Assembly: GCF_042659445.1 (NCBI RefSeq)
Contig: NZ_JBHSSR010000005.1
Reading direction: 5' to 3' (one strand)
Length of the DNA: 64,000 nt
Origin: Macrococcoides epidermidis
Lineage (GTDB): Bacteria > Bacillota > Bacilli > Staphylococcales > Staphylococcaceae
The first letter of the stretch is position 1; every line of letters begins with the position of its first letter. Below the pieces are notes generated by a model. It worked only from the letters and a program-made list of their open reading frames with translations, was not told where the DNA came from and made no database searches. This document shows, piece by piece, positions 43,773 through 52,465 of the stretch. A program made the translations under genes and the position numbers.

Positions 43773-44946
43773 CTACAGCCCCCCCTTGTTCAAAGTAATC
43801 AACAGTAGCTTGTAAGAATACTTTTACTGCATTCAACATACCTCTTTCATCAATATCAAACTTTGGATGATGATGAGGGAAATCTGCCTTAAAGTTCTCG
43901 TTACGTGTACCAGTATAGAAAAATGAACCTGGAACGCGTTGCAAGTAATAAGAAAAATCTTCTCCGCCTAGAGAAGGCTCAAGTTCAACAAGTTCTTCTA
44001 CGCTCTCTATTTTGCGAGCAGCACTAACAATTAAGTCTGTTTCGTTTGTAGTGTTTACAACTGGAGGATATCCTTTTAAATATTTTAATTCATAAGTGAT
44101 TCCCATTGTTGTTACGAGTCCTTCCAGACATTTTTTCAGTTCTTTATACATTAAATTTTGTGTTTCTGCATTAAAAGTTCTTATTGTCCCAGCTATTTTA
44201 GATGTATCTGGAATAACATTGTTCTGATCACCTGCTTCTAATTGTGTAATAGATAGCACTGCAGGAGTCGTTGGATTTGTTTTACGTGAAACAATATATT
44301 GAAGATCATTACATAAGCGTATTGTTGCTGCAACTGGATCAATCGTCGTATCTGGATGTGCGGCGTGCCCCCCTTTGCCTTGAATGGTAATCCAGAAATC
44401 ATCAGGGATGCCTGTAGCTGTCCCATATTTATAACCAATCTTTCCTACATCTAAAGAACTTGACACATGTTGACCGATAATAGCATCCACACCACTTAAA
44501 CAATTGTCTGCTATCATTTGTATTGCACCACCAGGATCAACCTCTTCAGCATGCTGATGAATGAATACTAAATTTCCGTTCAGTTTATCAAAGTTTTCTG
44601 ATAGGATTTTCGCTGTAATAAGTAGAACCGCTGTATGTGCGTCATGCCCACAAGCATGCATAACACCTGGAACTTGTGATTTATAAGGTACTTCTTTTTC
44701 ATCTTGAATAGGTAATGCATCGAAATCAGCACGAATAGCAAGTGTAGGTAAATCAGGATTTTTAATTAATCGTCCTACGACACCGCGTCCACCTGCACCG
44801 GTTTCGACTTCAATACCTAAATCAGATAAGTAATCAGCGATAAACTGGGGCGTTTCCGTTTCTTGAAATGATAGTTCAGGGTTCATATGAAAATGACGAC
44901 GTAATGCTACAAGTTCGTCATAATACTTCTCTATTTGTTTAAACAT
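43759..44946 (-). CDS. M20-family amidohydrolase, copy 2 of the tandem
   Basis: This 395-aa paralogue of its neighbours has the same intact metal motifs (MHACGHDAHTA, HQHAEEVDPGGA, GGEDFSYYLQ). An upstream GAAGGTG precedes the ATG. It overlaps both neighbours (14 and 16 bases), so the three genes are one coupled operon. Divergence between copies in the substrate-facing middle domain suggests different acyl-amino acid specificities, which is an inference. Confidence 0.87.
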   Translation of the reverse strand: MFKQIEKYYDELVALRRHFHMNPELSFQETETPQFIADYLSDLGIEVETGAGGRGVVGRLIKNPDLPTLAIRADFDALPIQDEKEVPYKSQVPGVMHACGHDAHTAVLLITAKILSENFDKLNGNLVFIHQHAEEVDPGGAIQMIADNCLSGVDAIIGQHVSSSLDVGKIGYKYGTATGIPDDFWITIQGKGGHAAHPDTTIDPVAATIRLCNDLQYIVSRKTNPTTPAVLSITQLEAGDQNNVIPDTSKIAGTIRTFNAETQNLMYKELKKCLEGLVTTMGITYELKYLKGYPPVVNTTNETDLIVSAARKIESVEELVELEPSLGGEDFSYYLQRVPGSFFYTGTRNENFKADFPHHHPKFDIDERGMLNAVKVFLQATVDYFEQGGAVDDMV

Positions 44947-46106
44947 AGTACACCTTCTTCTAATAATATATTTAAAAATAATTTTGTAGCATCATTCATT
45001 GCAGATTCATCAAAATCAAATAAAGGGTGATGGTGAGGTGCAGTTATGCCACGTTCTTTATTACCAGCAGCGGTAAAGAAGAAAGCGCCTGGCTTATGCT
45101 GTAGATAGTATGAGAAATCTTCACCAATCATCACTTGTTCCATTTCATTAAAGGATAACCCGGAACGTTCTGAGGCACGTTTAATAACATCCACACATTC
45201 ATTATGATTGATAACAGCAGGATAACCGTCGATATAATCTAATGTGTATGTTAATCCTTTTGCAATCGATAGTCCTTTTAATTCATTTTCCATCGCTGTT
45301 TTTATCAGCGTTTTTATTTCAGAATCGAATGTTCTCACTGTGCCGGTACAAAAAGCCTTATCGCTTATAATATTAAATGCATTACCAGCAACAACTTTTC
45401 CGATAGTAAGTACGGCTTCACTTGTTGGGGGAACATTTCTGGAAACGATAGTCTGTATATTTGTAATAAATGTTGCCATCGCCACAATCGCATCTATTGC
45501 TGTATCAGGATGAGCACCGTGTCCGCCTTTTCCTTGTATTGTGATATCGAACATATCCGGACTAGCCAGCATCGCATCGTATTTACAATGTATCGCCCCA
45601 TGTTCAAAAGGTGACCACAGATGATTGCCGTAAACTCTATCCACGCCTTCAAGGGCACCATCATTGGTCATTGGTTCTGCACCACCTGGAGCAAGTTCTT
45701 CAGCAAATTGGAAAAGTAGAACAATGGTTCCATTAATATTGTCGAAGTGTTTATCTAATATGCGTGCTACTCCTAGCAGAATAGAAGTATGACCATCATG
45801 ACCACAGGCATGCATAACACCATCATTTTGTGATTTGTACGGGACGTCTTTTTGATCCTGAATCGGCAGTGCATCAAAATCAGCACGCAAAGCGATTGAA
45901 GCACCACTACCATTTGAAATGGTTGCCACTAATCCTTTCTCACCGACACGTTCTCTAATCGAGAAATGTTTGAGCTGCTGTAATTGCTCAAGAATAAATG
46001 CATAAGTATTTGTTTCTTCAAAAGACAGTTCTGGATGCATATGTAAAAATCTGCGGTCTTTTATAAGTTGCTCCGTTTCATTTTGTACGAGCTGCTGGAT
46101 ATCCAA
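44931..46106 (-). CDS. M20-family amidohydrolase, copy 1 of the tandem
   Basis: This is the first gene of the three-gene minus-strand run. The metal motifs MHACGHDGHTS, FAEELAPGGAE and GEDFSYYLQ are present. In copies 2 and 3 the second motif is preceded by HQHAEE; here the equivalent is LLFQFAEE, so the first histidine is replaced. The start is probably TTG at 46106 with GAGGAG eight bases upstream. A GTG at 46115 sits too close to that site. It is divergent from kbl. Confidence 0.83.
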   Translation of the reverse strand: MDIQQLVQNETEQLIKDRRFLHMHPELSFEETNTYAFILEQLQQLKHFSIRERVGEKGLVATISNGSGASIALRADFDALPIQDQKDVPYKSQNDGVMHACGHDGHTSILLGVARILDKHFDNINGTIVLLFQFAEELAPGGAEPMTNDGALEGVDRVYGNHLWSPFEHGAIHCKYDAMLASPDMFDITIQGKGGHGAHPDTAIDAIVAMATFITNIQTIVSRNVPPTSEAVLTIGKVVAGNAFNIISDKAFCTGTVRTFDSEIKTLIKTAMENELKGLSIAKGLTYTLDYIDGYPAVINHNECVDVIKRASERSGLSFNEMEQVMIGEDFSYYLQHKPGAFFFTAAGNKERGITAPHHHPLFDFDESAMNDATKLFLNILLEEGVLCLNK

Positions 46107-46181
46107 GTGGCTCACTCCTCTACAGTATAATGTTATTAGTGTAACAGAGAAATTAGAATATTTAAACTTCTTAATCTGGCC

Positions 46182-46196
46182 GAAACCGTTTACTTA
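46182..46196. promoter_or_regulatory. cre-like site upstream of kbl
   Basis: CCGAAACCGTTTACT matches the core of the CcpA cre consensus with two deviations at the 5' end, about 70 bases before kbl. Confidence 0.4.
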
Positions 46197-46263
46197 TTCA
46201 ATAGCAGTTCATTATAACTTATGTTATGATGTAAATGAAAATTACATTCAAGGGGTGCTTAAA

Positions 46264-47454
46264 ATGTCTAAAGTATTAGAACAGTTCTTATCAGAGAATT
46301 TAAATTATTTAAAAGACAACGGTCTATACAATGAAATTAATGTTGTTGAAGGCGCAAACGGTCCAATCATTAAAATTAAAGGTAAAGAATTAATCAACCT
46401 TTCATCTAATAACTATTTAGGTTTAGCTACAAATGATCGCATGAAGAAAGTCGCTAAAGAAGCTGTAGACTCACACGGTGTTGGTGCAGGTGCAGTACGT
46501 ACAATCAATGGTACATTAGATTTACACGTTCAATTAGAAGAAAAATTAGCAGAATTTAAAGGTACTGAAGCTGCAATTGCATACCAATCAGGATTTAACT
46601 GTAATATGGCAGCAATTAGTGCAGTTATGAATAAAGAAGATGCAATTCTTTCAGATGAATTAAACCATGCATCTATCATCGACGGATGTCGTTTATCTAA
46701 AGCGAAGATCATCCGTGTAAACCACTCAGATATGGACGATTTACGTGCGAAAGCAAAAGAAGCGGTTGAATCTGGTCTTTACAAAAAAGTAATGTATATT
46801 ACTGATGGTGTATTCTCTATGGATGGAGACGTTGCAAAATTACCAGAAATCGTTGAAATTGCTGAAGAATTTGGTTTAATCACTTATGTTGATGATGCAC
46901 ACGGTAGTGGTGTAATGGGTAAAGGTGCAGGAACAGTGAAACATTTCGGTCTTCAGGATAAGATTGATTTCCAAATCGGTACTTTATCAAAAGCAATCGG
47001 TGTTGTTGGCGGATATGTAGCTGGAACACAAGATTTAATCGACTGGTTAAAAGTTGCTTCACGTCCATTTTTATTCTCTACTTCATTAGCACCATCAGAT
47101 ACGCGTGCGATAACTGAAGCAATTGATATTTTAATGGAATCTACTGAATTACATGATAAGTTATGGGAAAATGGTAACTACTTAAAAGACGGCCTTAAAA
47201 AATTAGGTTTCGATATCGGTCATTCAGAAACACCTATTACTCCATGTATTATCGGTGATGAGAAAACAACTCAAGAATTCTCTAAACGTTTAATGGAAGA
47301 AGGCGTATATGCTAAATCTATCGTCTTCCCAACTGTGCCAAAAGGTACAGGACGTGTACGTAATATGCCAACTGCTGCGCATACTAAAGAAATGTTAGAC
47401 GATGCTTTAGCAATTTATGAACGCGTCGGTAAAGCATTAAATATCATTAAATAA
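46264..47454 (+). CDS. kbl: Glycine C-acetyltransferase (2-amino-3-ketobutyrate CoA ligase)
   Basis: Kbl cleaves 2-amino-3-ketobutyrate with CoA to glycine and acetyl-CoA, completing threonine breakdown. It is a PLP enzyme of the alpha-oxoamine synthase family with 396 aa. It shows NNYLGLA, GAVRTINGT, DDAHGSGV and the PLP-lysine segment GTLSKAIG. The ATG at 46264 is well spaced from AAGGGG. The threonine dehydrogenase that supplies its substrate is the next gene, after a terminator. Confidence 0.95.
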   Translation: MSKVLEQFLSENLNYLKDNGLYNEINVVEGANGPIIKIKGKELINLSSNNYLGLATNDRMKKVAKEAVDSHGVGAGAVRTINGTLDLHVQLEEKLAEFKGTEAAIAYQSGFNCNMAAISAVMNKEDAILSDELNHASIIDGCRLSKAKIIRVNHSDMDDLRAKAKEAVESGLYKKVMYITDGVFSMDGDVAKLPEIVEIAEEFGLITYVDDAHGSGVMGKGAGTVKHFGLQDKIDFQIGTLSKAIGVVGGYVAGTQDLIDWLKVASRPFLFSTSLAPSDTRAITEAIDILMESTELHDKLWENGNYLKDGLKKLGFDIGHSETPITPCIIGDEKTTQEFSKRLMEEGVYAKSIVFPTVPKGTGRVRNMPTAAHTKEMLDDALAIYERVGKALNIIK

Positions 47455-47487
47455 TTTGTAAATCTTAAAATAATATGAACAAATCAC

Positions 47488-47515
47488 AAAAGAGTGGGAA
47501 TTTCCCACTCTTTTT
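47488..47515 (+). terminator. Terminator after kbl
   Basis: AAAGAGTGGGAA pairs with TTCCCACTCTTT around a 1-3 base centre, followed by T residues. Confidence 0.9.
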
Positions 47516-47534
47516 ATGTATCTCCCTAATGGAC

Positions 47535-47549
47535 ATGTAACCGTTTTTA
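47535..47549. promoter_or_regulatory. cre-like site upstream of the threonine dehydrogenase gene
   Basis: ATGTAACCGTTTTTA agrees with the cre consensus except at one 3' position. Confidence 0.4.
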
Positions 47550-47631
47550 TTATAGAATGAATGTGCAAATAATTAAAAATCATTACATTTGTACTTTCAA
47601 GAAAGACAAATGTACATAAAGGGGTATAAAC

Positions 47632-48585
47632 ATGAAAAGAATTATGATTACTGGTGCATTAGGTCAAATCGGAACTGAATTGACACTTAAATTACGTGAA
47701 ATTTATGGTGTAGACAATGTATTAGCTACAGACTTACGTCGTCCAGAAGAAGGCGCAAAAGTTTTAGAAGGTCCTTTCGAAGAGTTAGATGTAACAGATG
47801 CTGAACGTATGGACAAATTAGCTGCAGACTTTAAAGCAGATACTTTAATGCATATGGCTGCATTATTATCGGCAACAGCTGAGAAAAATCCGGTATTCGC
47901 ATGGAACTTAAATATGGGCGGTTTACTGAACGCATTAGAAGTTGCACGTAAATATAACATGCAGTTCTTTACACCTTCTTCAATCGGTGCATTTGGACCA
48001 AGTACTCCAGCAGACAATACGCCACAAGTAACAATACAACGTCCTACAACAATGTACGGTGTAAACAAAGTTTCTGGTGAGTTATTATGTGACTATTACT
48101 TCCACCGTTTCGGCGTAGATACACGTGGTGTACGTTTCCCGGGTCTTATCTCACACGTTAAAGAACCAGGTGGCGGTACAACTGACTATGCAGTAGAAAT
48201 TTACTTCAAAGCGATTCGTGAAGGTAAATACACTTCATACATCAACAAAGATACATTCATGGATATGATGTTTATGGATGATGCGATTGATGCAATTATC
48301 AAGTTAATGGAAGCACCGGCTGAAAACTTAAAAGACCGTAACGCATTTAACGTTACAGCGATGAGTGTAGATCCAGAAATGATCGCTGCAAGCATTCGTA
48401 AAGTAATGCCAGACTTCGAACTTGATTATGATGTAGATCCAGTACGTGAAGGTATTGCACAAAGCTGGCCAAACTCAATCGATGCAACTGAAGCGAAGCA
48501 ACAATGGGGATTTGAACCTAAGTTTGATTTAGATGCAATGACGAAAGAGATGTTAGATGCAATTAAATTAAAAGAAAACAAATAA
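47632..48585 (+). CDS. L-threonine 3-dehydrogenase, SDR/epimerase type
   Basis: This 317-aa extended SDR enzyme is the short-chain type of threonine dehydrogenase, which oxidises L-threonine to 2-amino-3-ketobutyrate with NAD. It has the N-terminal Rossmann motif GALGQIGTEL, the catalytic YGVNK (with an upstream serine) and the PGLIS and SWPNSID segments. The neighbouring kbl provides the second step, which fits threonine catabolism to glycine and acetyl-CoA. It has its own terminators on both sides. Confidence 0.9.
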   Translation: MKRIMITGALGQIGTELTLKLREIYGVDNVLATDLRRPEEGAKVLEGPFEELDVTDAERMDKLAADFKADTLMHMAALLSATAEKNPVFAWNLNMGGLLNALEVARKYNMQFFTPSSIGAFGPSTPADNTPQVTIQRPTTMYGVNKVSGELLCDYYFHRFGVDTRGVRFPGLISHVKEPGGGTTDYAVEIYFKAIREGKYTSYINKDTFMDMMFMDDAIDAIIKLMEAPAENLKDRNAFNVTAMSVDPEMIAASIRKVMPDFELDYDVDPVREGIAQSWPNSIDATEAKQQWGFEPKFDLDAMTKEMLDAIKLKENK

Positions 48586-48603
48586 TCGATAAATCTTATA
48601 AAT

Positions 48604-48655
48604 AATCCGAAGAAATGCGTAGCAATTATTGCGAATTTCTTCGGATTTTTTTGAT
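48604..48655 (+). terminator. Terminator after the threonine dehydrogenase gene
   Basis: AATCCGAAGAAAT (48604-48616) pairs with ATTTCTTCGGATT (48635-48647), followed by seven T. Confidence 0.9.
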
Positions 48656-48661
48656 TTTTTA

Positions 48662-48739
48662 ATGTAAGCGTTTTAATTGTATAAAAGAATTAGAATTTTC
48701 TAAAAACTCATTGAAAAACGAATTTAGAGTTGCTATACT
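48662..48739 (+). promoter_or_regulatory. ilvE promoter with cre-like site
   Basis: The -35 TTGAAA (48711-48716) and -10 TATACT (48734-48739) have a 17-base spacer. ATGTAAGCGTTTTAA (48662-48676), about 35 bases upstream, resembles a cre site. Confidence 0.6.
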
Positions 48740-48778
48740 AAGTGACATTAATAATAAATTTTGAAAGGATTGAATGAA

Positions 48779-49849
48779 ATGGTAGCTGTATTTGAAGTGG
48801 AAGAACGAATGCATAAACAGCAAAAGCCTGATCCTGAAAATTTGGGATTTGGTCAATTTTTTACAGATTATATGTTTTCAATGGATTACTCACAAGAAGA
48901 AGGTTGGCATAATAAAAAAATCATCCCTTATCAGGAAATCTCCATGAGCCCTGCTTCGCAAGTGCTTCATTATGGTCAGGCAGTTTTTGAAGGACTGAAG
49001 GCTTATAAGACACAAGATGGTGTTCAGTTATTTCGCCCCGATCAAAATTTTAAACGAATGAATCAGTCATGTGAACGATTAGAGATGCCTCAAATAGACG
49101 TTGAAGAAATGATACAAGCTCTTCAACAGCTTGTTGCACTGGAAGAAGCGTGGATTCCAGATGGCGCAGGTCAGTCTTTATATATTAGACCGATTGTATT
49201 TGCGAACGAACCTTTCTTAGGTGTACGACCAGCGATTAGCTATAAATTTCTGATTCTTTTATCACCAGTTGGAGCTTATTATGGAGGTGGACAATTATCA
49301 CCTACCAAAATCTATGTTGAAGATGAATATGTTAGAGCAGTTAGAGGTGGTGTAGGATTTGCGAAAGCAGCAGGCAACTATGCTGCAAGTTTAATTGCTC
49401 AATCTAGAGCTGAAAAATTAGGGTACGACCAAGTGTTATGGCTAGACGGTGTTGAACAGGCGTATATTGAAGAAGTAGGGAGTATGAATATATTCTTTGT
49501 TATCAATAATAAATTTGTAACACCTGAACTGAATGGCAGTATATTACCAGGTATTACACGTAAGTCGATTTTAGAGCTAGCTGAGCATTTAGGATATGTT
49601 GTGGAAGAACGTCGCATCGGTATTCAGGAAGTTGTGGATAGTGCAAAAGATGGCAGTTTAACCGAAGTATTCGGCGCAGGAACAGCAGTCGTTATCTCAC
49701 CGGTTGGCGAGATTAAATATAAAGATGAAGTATTAACGATTGGCGATGGCAATACAGGTAAATTAACTGAAGAACTATATAATGCGTATACAAGCATTCA
49801 AAATGGTTCAAAAGAAGATCCGTTTGGATGGTGTATTTCAGTAGAATAA
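48779..49849 (+). CDS. ilvE: Branched-chain amino acid aminotransferase
   Basis: IlvE interconverts branched-chain amino acids and their keto acids. The 356-aa class-IV PLP enzyme shows VHYGQAVFEGLKAY-like N-terminal residues, YVRAVRGGVGFAKAAGNYAAS with the PLP lysine, and EEVGSMNIFFV. The ATG at 48779 has AAAGGA nine bases upstream. A TTG at 48761 has none. Confidence 0.94.
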   Translation: MVAVFEVEERMHKQQKPDPENLGFGQFFTDYMFSMDYSQEEGWHNKKIIPYQEISMSPASQVLHYGQAVFEGLKAYKTQDGVQLFRPDQNFKRMNQSCERLEMPQIDVEEMIQALQQLVALEEAWIPDGAGQSLYIRPIVFANEPFLGVRPAISYKFLILLSPVGAYYGGGQLSPTKIYVEDEYVRAVRGGVGFAKAAGNYAASLIAQSRAEKLGYDQVLWLDGVEQAYIEEVGSMNIFFVINNKFVTPELNGSILPGITRKSILELAEHLGYVVEERRIGIQEVVDSAKDGSLTEVFGAGTAVVISPVGEIKYKDEVLTIGDGNTGKLTEELYNAYTSIQNGSKEDPFGWCISVE

Positions 49850-49871
49850 ATAATAAGGAGCGTGGTCAATT

Positions 49872-49916
49872 ATGGATATTCATATTTGTAACGAGAAAGA
49901 AGGTCATATTATGTAA
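49872..49916 (+). CDS. 14-residue open reading frame, possible leader peptide
   Basis: A short frame (MDIHICNEKEGHIM) between ilvE and the PTS gene has AAGGAG 11 bases upstream and ends 26 bases before the next ATG. Its context AAGGAG...CAATTATGGA resembles that of the next gene. It may be a coupling or leader peptide, or chance. Confidence 0.3.
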   Translation: MDIHICNEKEGHIM

Positions 49917-49941
49917 AAACTAAAAATAGGAGTGGATAATT

Positions 49942-50976
49942 ATGGAACATGAGATGCGTAAAAAAGCATATTTTAAAGATCGATTTGAAAAAGGCGCACA
50001 AGGTATCTCAGCCGGTATCTTTGTATCTCTCGGTGTAGGGATGCTATTAAAGTCGCTTGGAGGTTTATTACATTTTGATTTATTAGTTCTTTTCGGTACG
50101 ATTTCGATGTTAATTTTAGCACCGGCACTAGGAGGAGCTATCGCTTATAGCTTAGGCGCAAATGGTATTACATTAGTATCTGCGATGGTTGCTGCAACGA
50201 TTGGAGGTAACGCATTAAAAGAAGTAAATGGAGCTTTTACAATCCAGACAGGACTTCCAATCGGTGCAATTATCGGTGCAATCGTAGCAACGTATGTTGG
50301 TAAGAAAGTAACTGGAAAGACGATTCTTGACATGATGGCAGTGCCAACATCTGCAGTACTTGCTGGTAGTTTAGCTGGATATTATCTGGCGCGTGTCGTG
50401 GAACCAGCATTAGTCGTTATTTCGAAATCGATCGCTCAATCTGTAGAAGGACAACCGCTCATCTCATCTGTAGTGATTGCACTCGTATTTGCAGTTATCG
50501 TAATGACACCAGCATCATCAGCAGCGCTGGTTATTGTATTACAACTTGACCCGGCATCTTCTGCCGCAGCACTTGTCGGTATCTCAGCACAATTTGTAGG
50601 ATACACAGCTATGGGCTTAAAGGATAATGATTTAGGTGGTTTCTTGGCACAGCTCGTTTGTACACCTAAAGTTCAGTTCCCGAACATTGTAAACAACCCT
50701 AAAATTATGGTAGCGCCACTTGCAGCTGCTGCAATCAGTGGACCTGTTGCAATCCTTGGATTTCATTTAGGCGTACCATATGAAATTGGTGGTATCGGCT
50801 TATGCGGATTTATCGCACCGTTGCAGATTTTAAATGATCAAGGCGTTGTACCATTTACGCAATTTATGATTGCGGGGGTCTTATTACCACTTGTAGTAAC
50901 ATATGTATTACACTACGGTGTTGCACGACGTTTTAATCATGTAAAAGCGGGAGATTTAGCTTTAGAAATCAAATAA
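49942..50976 (+). CDS. PTS_EIIC-type membrane transporter without EIIA/EIIB
   Basis: This 344-aa polytopic membrane protein belongs to a PTS EIIC-like family. It has about eight to ten hydrophobic segments, the conserved GGNAL, the GLPIGAIIGAI region and a repeated small-residue MTPASSAALV segment. No phosphocarrier domain is present in it or beside it, so it may use EIIA/EIIB encoded elsewhere or transport without phosphorylation. AGGAGTGG precedes the ATG. The transported substrate is unknown. It follows ilvE without a clear terminator. Confidence 0.75.
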   Translation: MEHEMRKKAYFKDRFEKGAQGISAGIFVSLGVGMLLKSLGGLLHFDLLVLFGTISMLILAPALGGAIAYSLGANGITLVSAMVAATIGGNALKEVNGAFTIQTGLPIGAIIGAIVATYVGKKVTGKTILDMMAVPTSAVLAGSLAGYYLARVVEPALVVISKSIAQSVEGQPLISSVVIALVFAVIVMTPASSAALVIVLQLDPASSAAALVGISAQFVGYTAMGLKDNDLGGFLAQLVCTPKVQFPNIVNNPKIMVAPLAAAAISGPVAILGFHLGVPYEIGGIGLCGFIAPLQILNDQGVVPFTQFMIAGVLLPLVVTYVLHYGVARRFNHVKAGDLALEIK

Positions 50977-50980
50977 ATAA

Positions 50981-51013
50981 AATATCTCACTCAAAATAGA
51001 GTGAGATATTTTT
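50981..51013 (+). terminator. Terminator after the EIIC-like gene
   Basis: AATATCTCACTC (50981-50992) pairs with GAGTGAGATATT (50999-51010), followed by T residues. Confidence 0.92.
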
Positions 51014-51067
51014 GCGTGAAGCGGGTATAAAATTAATAAAAGTGAAGTTAAGGAGTAGAGAAGGATT

Positions 51068-51760
51068 ATGACGAAATTAATCGTATTTGATAAAGACGGA
51101 ACATTAATGAAATTAGGACATCCGTTGGTAAAGTTAGCTGATGACTTGATCAATGAATTTTCAGTGCGTACTAATATACATGTGCCGAAATCTGAAATAA
51201 AAGACGCGTTCGGTATTGTCGATGATCATGTTGATAAATTGATTGGCGCAAAAACAACAAAGACTATCGTCTCAAGTTTAGAAAAACTTCCGAATGGTGA
51301 TGCGATGGCAAGCTGGTTACTTAAAAAGATTGAACATACAACGTCTGACAATGAAGCGGAAGACATCGAAATGATTGAAGGTGTTCAGGACACATTGAAA
51401 TCTTTACATGATAAAGGTTATCTGCTTGCGATTGTGTCTGCGGACGACACAGCATCGATGGATTTATTTATTGATAAATATAACATTCGTGCATACTTCG
51501 ATAAGATTATTACGAGTGATTCCACTGATTATCATAAACCACAAAAAGAACTGTTACAGCTGATCATGGATGATTTAAATGTTGTCAAAGAAGATACGAT
51601 GATGGTTGGTGATACAGAGATGGATGTAGAACTTGGGCAAAATGGTGAAGTTGGTAAAATCGTTGGCGTATTATCAGGATCAGGCGATCAACAAGATTTG
51701 CGTAATGCCCACGTCGTTCTAGGTAGTGTTGCTGAGATGATTGATAAACTTGAGTTATAA
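51068..51760 (+). CDS. HAD-superfamily phosphatase (phosphoglycolate phosphatase-like)
   Basis: This 230-aa class-I HAD hydrolase has all catalytic motifs: VFDKDGTLM (nucleophile and acid), VSADD (motif II), HKPQ (motif III lysine) and GDTEMDVELG (motif IV). Family members release phosphate from small sugar phosphates. The substrate is not clear. A homologue lies at the same place near ilvE in Staphylococcus. It is convergent with the deoxynucleoside kinase genes. Confidence 0.85.
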   Translation: MTKLIVFDKDGTLMKLGHPLVKLADDLINEFSVRTNIHVPKSEIKDAFGIVDDHVDKLIGAKTTKTIVSSLEKLPNGDAMASWLLKKIEHTTSDNEAEDIEMIEGVQDTLKSLHDKGYLLAIVSADDTASMDLFIDKYNIRAYFDKIITSDSTDYHKPQKELLQLIMDDLNVVKEDTMMVGDTEMDVELGQNGEVGKIVGVLSGSGDQQDLRNAHVVLGSVAEMIDKLEL

Positions 51761-51766
51761 AATAAT

Positions 51767-51806
51767 AAAAAGATGGTACGGTAAATTTTTACCGTATCAT
51801 CTTTTT
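51767..51806. terminator. Bidirectional terminator
   Basis: AAAAAGATGGTACGGTAAA can pair with TTTACCGTATCATCTTTTT (one G-U pair). A and T runs suit both convergent genes. Confidence 0.9.
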
Positions 51807-51808
51807 AT

Positions 51809-52465
51809 TTATCTTTGATGCATAGCTCTATGCGTTTCAATGACTTTTGCGATTTTCTGAATAACAGGATCCAGTGAATCGATATCGTCATACACATCAT
51901 ATTCATTAATATTGACACGTACGACTGGACAGGCGTTGAAACCATCAATCCACTTTTCATAACGCGCAAATAAGGCACGCCAGTAAGCTTCATCAGTTTC
52001 AATTTCCATTTGACGTCCACGCTCGGCGATACGATTAATCACAGATTCATAGTCACACTCTAAATAGATTAAACAGTCAGGTTTAGGGAAGTATGGCGTC
52101 ATCACCATGGCTTCATATAATTCATAATACGTTTTGAAGTCTTCTGCTGTCATCGTACCGCCTTCTTCATGCATTTTAGCGAAGATATCAACGTCTTCGT
52201 AAATAGAACGGTCCTGAATAAATCCACCACCATACTCAAACATACGTTTCTGTTCTTTGAAACGTTCAGCTAAAAAGTAAATTTGCAGATGGAAGCTCCA
52301 ACGATCAAAGTCAGCATAGAATTTTTCAAGATAAGGATTATTATCAACTTTTTCAAAAGACGTTTTAAAGTTTAATTTTTCAGCTAAAGCTCTTGTTAAA
52401 GAAGACTTACCGACACCTACTGTGCCAGCAATAGTAATAATTGCATCATTTGGTATTTGGTACAT
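51809..52465 (-). CDS. dck: Deoxynucleoside kinase (dAdo/dCyd kinase-like)
   Basis: This 218-aa salvage kinase phosphorylates deoxyadenosine or deoxycytidine. The P-loop is AGTVGVGKSS, the DRS motif is IQDRSIYEDVD and the lid arginines are in IAERGRQME. The ATG at 52465 follows GGAG. It overlaps the second kinase gene by 20 bases. The pair of kinases is standard in Firmicutes and supplies dNTPs by salvage. Confidence 0.88.
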   Translation of the reverse strand: MYQIPNDAIITIAGTVGVGKSSLTRALAEKLNFKTSFEKVDNNPYLEKFYADFDRWSFHLQIYFLAERFKEQKRMFEYGGGFIQDRSIYEDVDIFAKMHEEGGTMTAEDFKTYYELYEAMVMTPYFPKPDCLIYLECDYESVINRIAERGRQMEIETDEAYWRALFARYEKWIDGFNACPVVRVNINEYDVYDDIDSLDPVIQKIAKVIETHRAMHQR

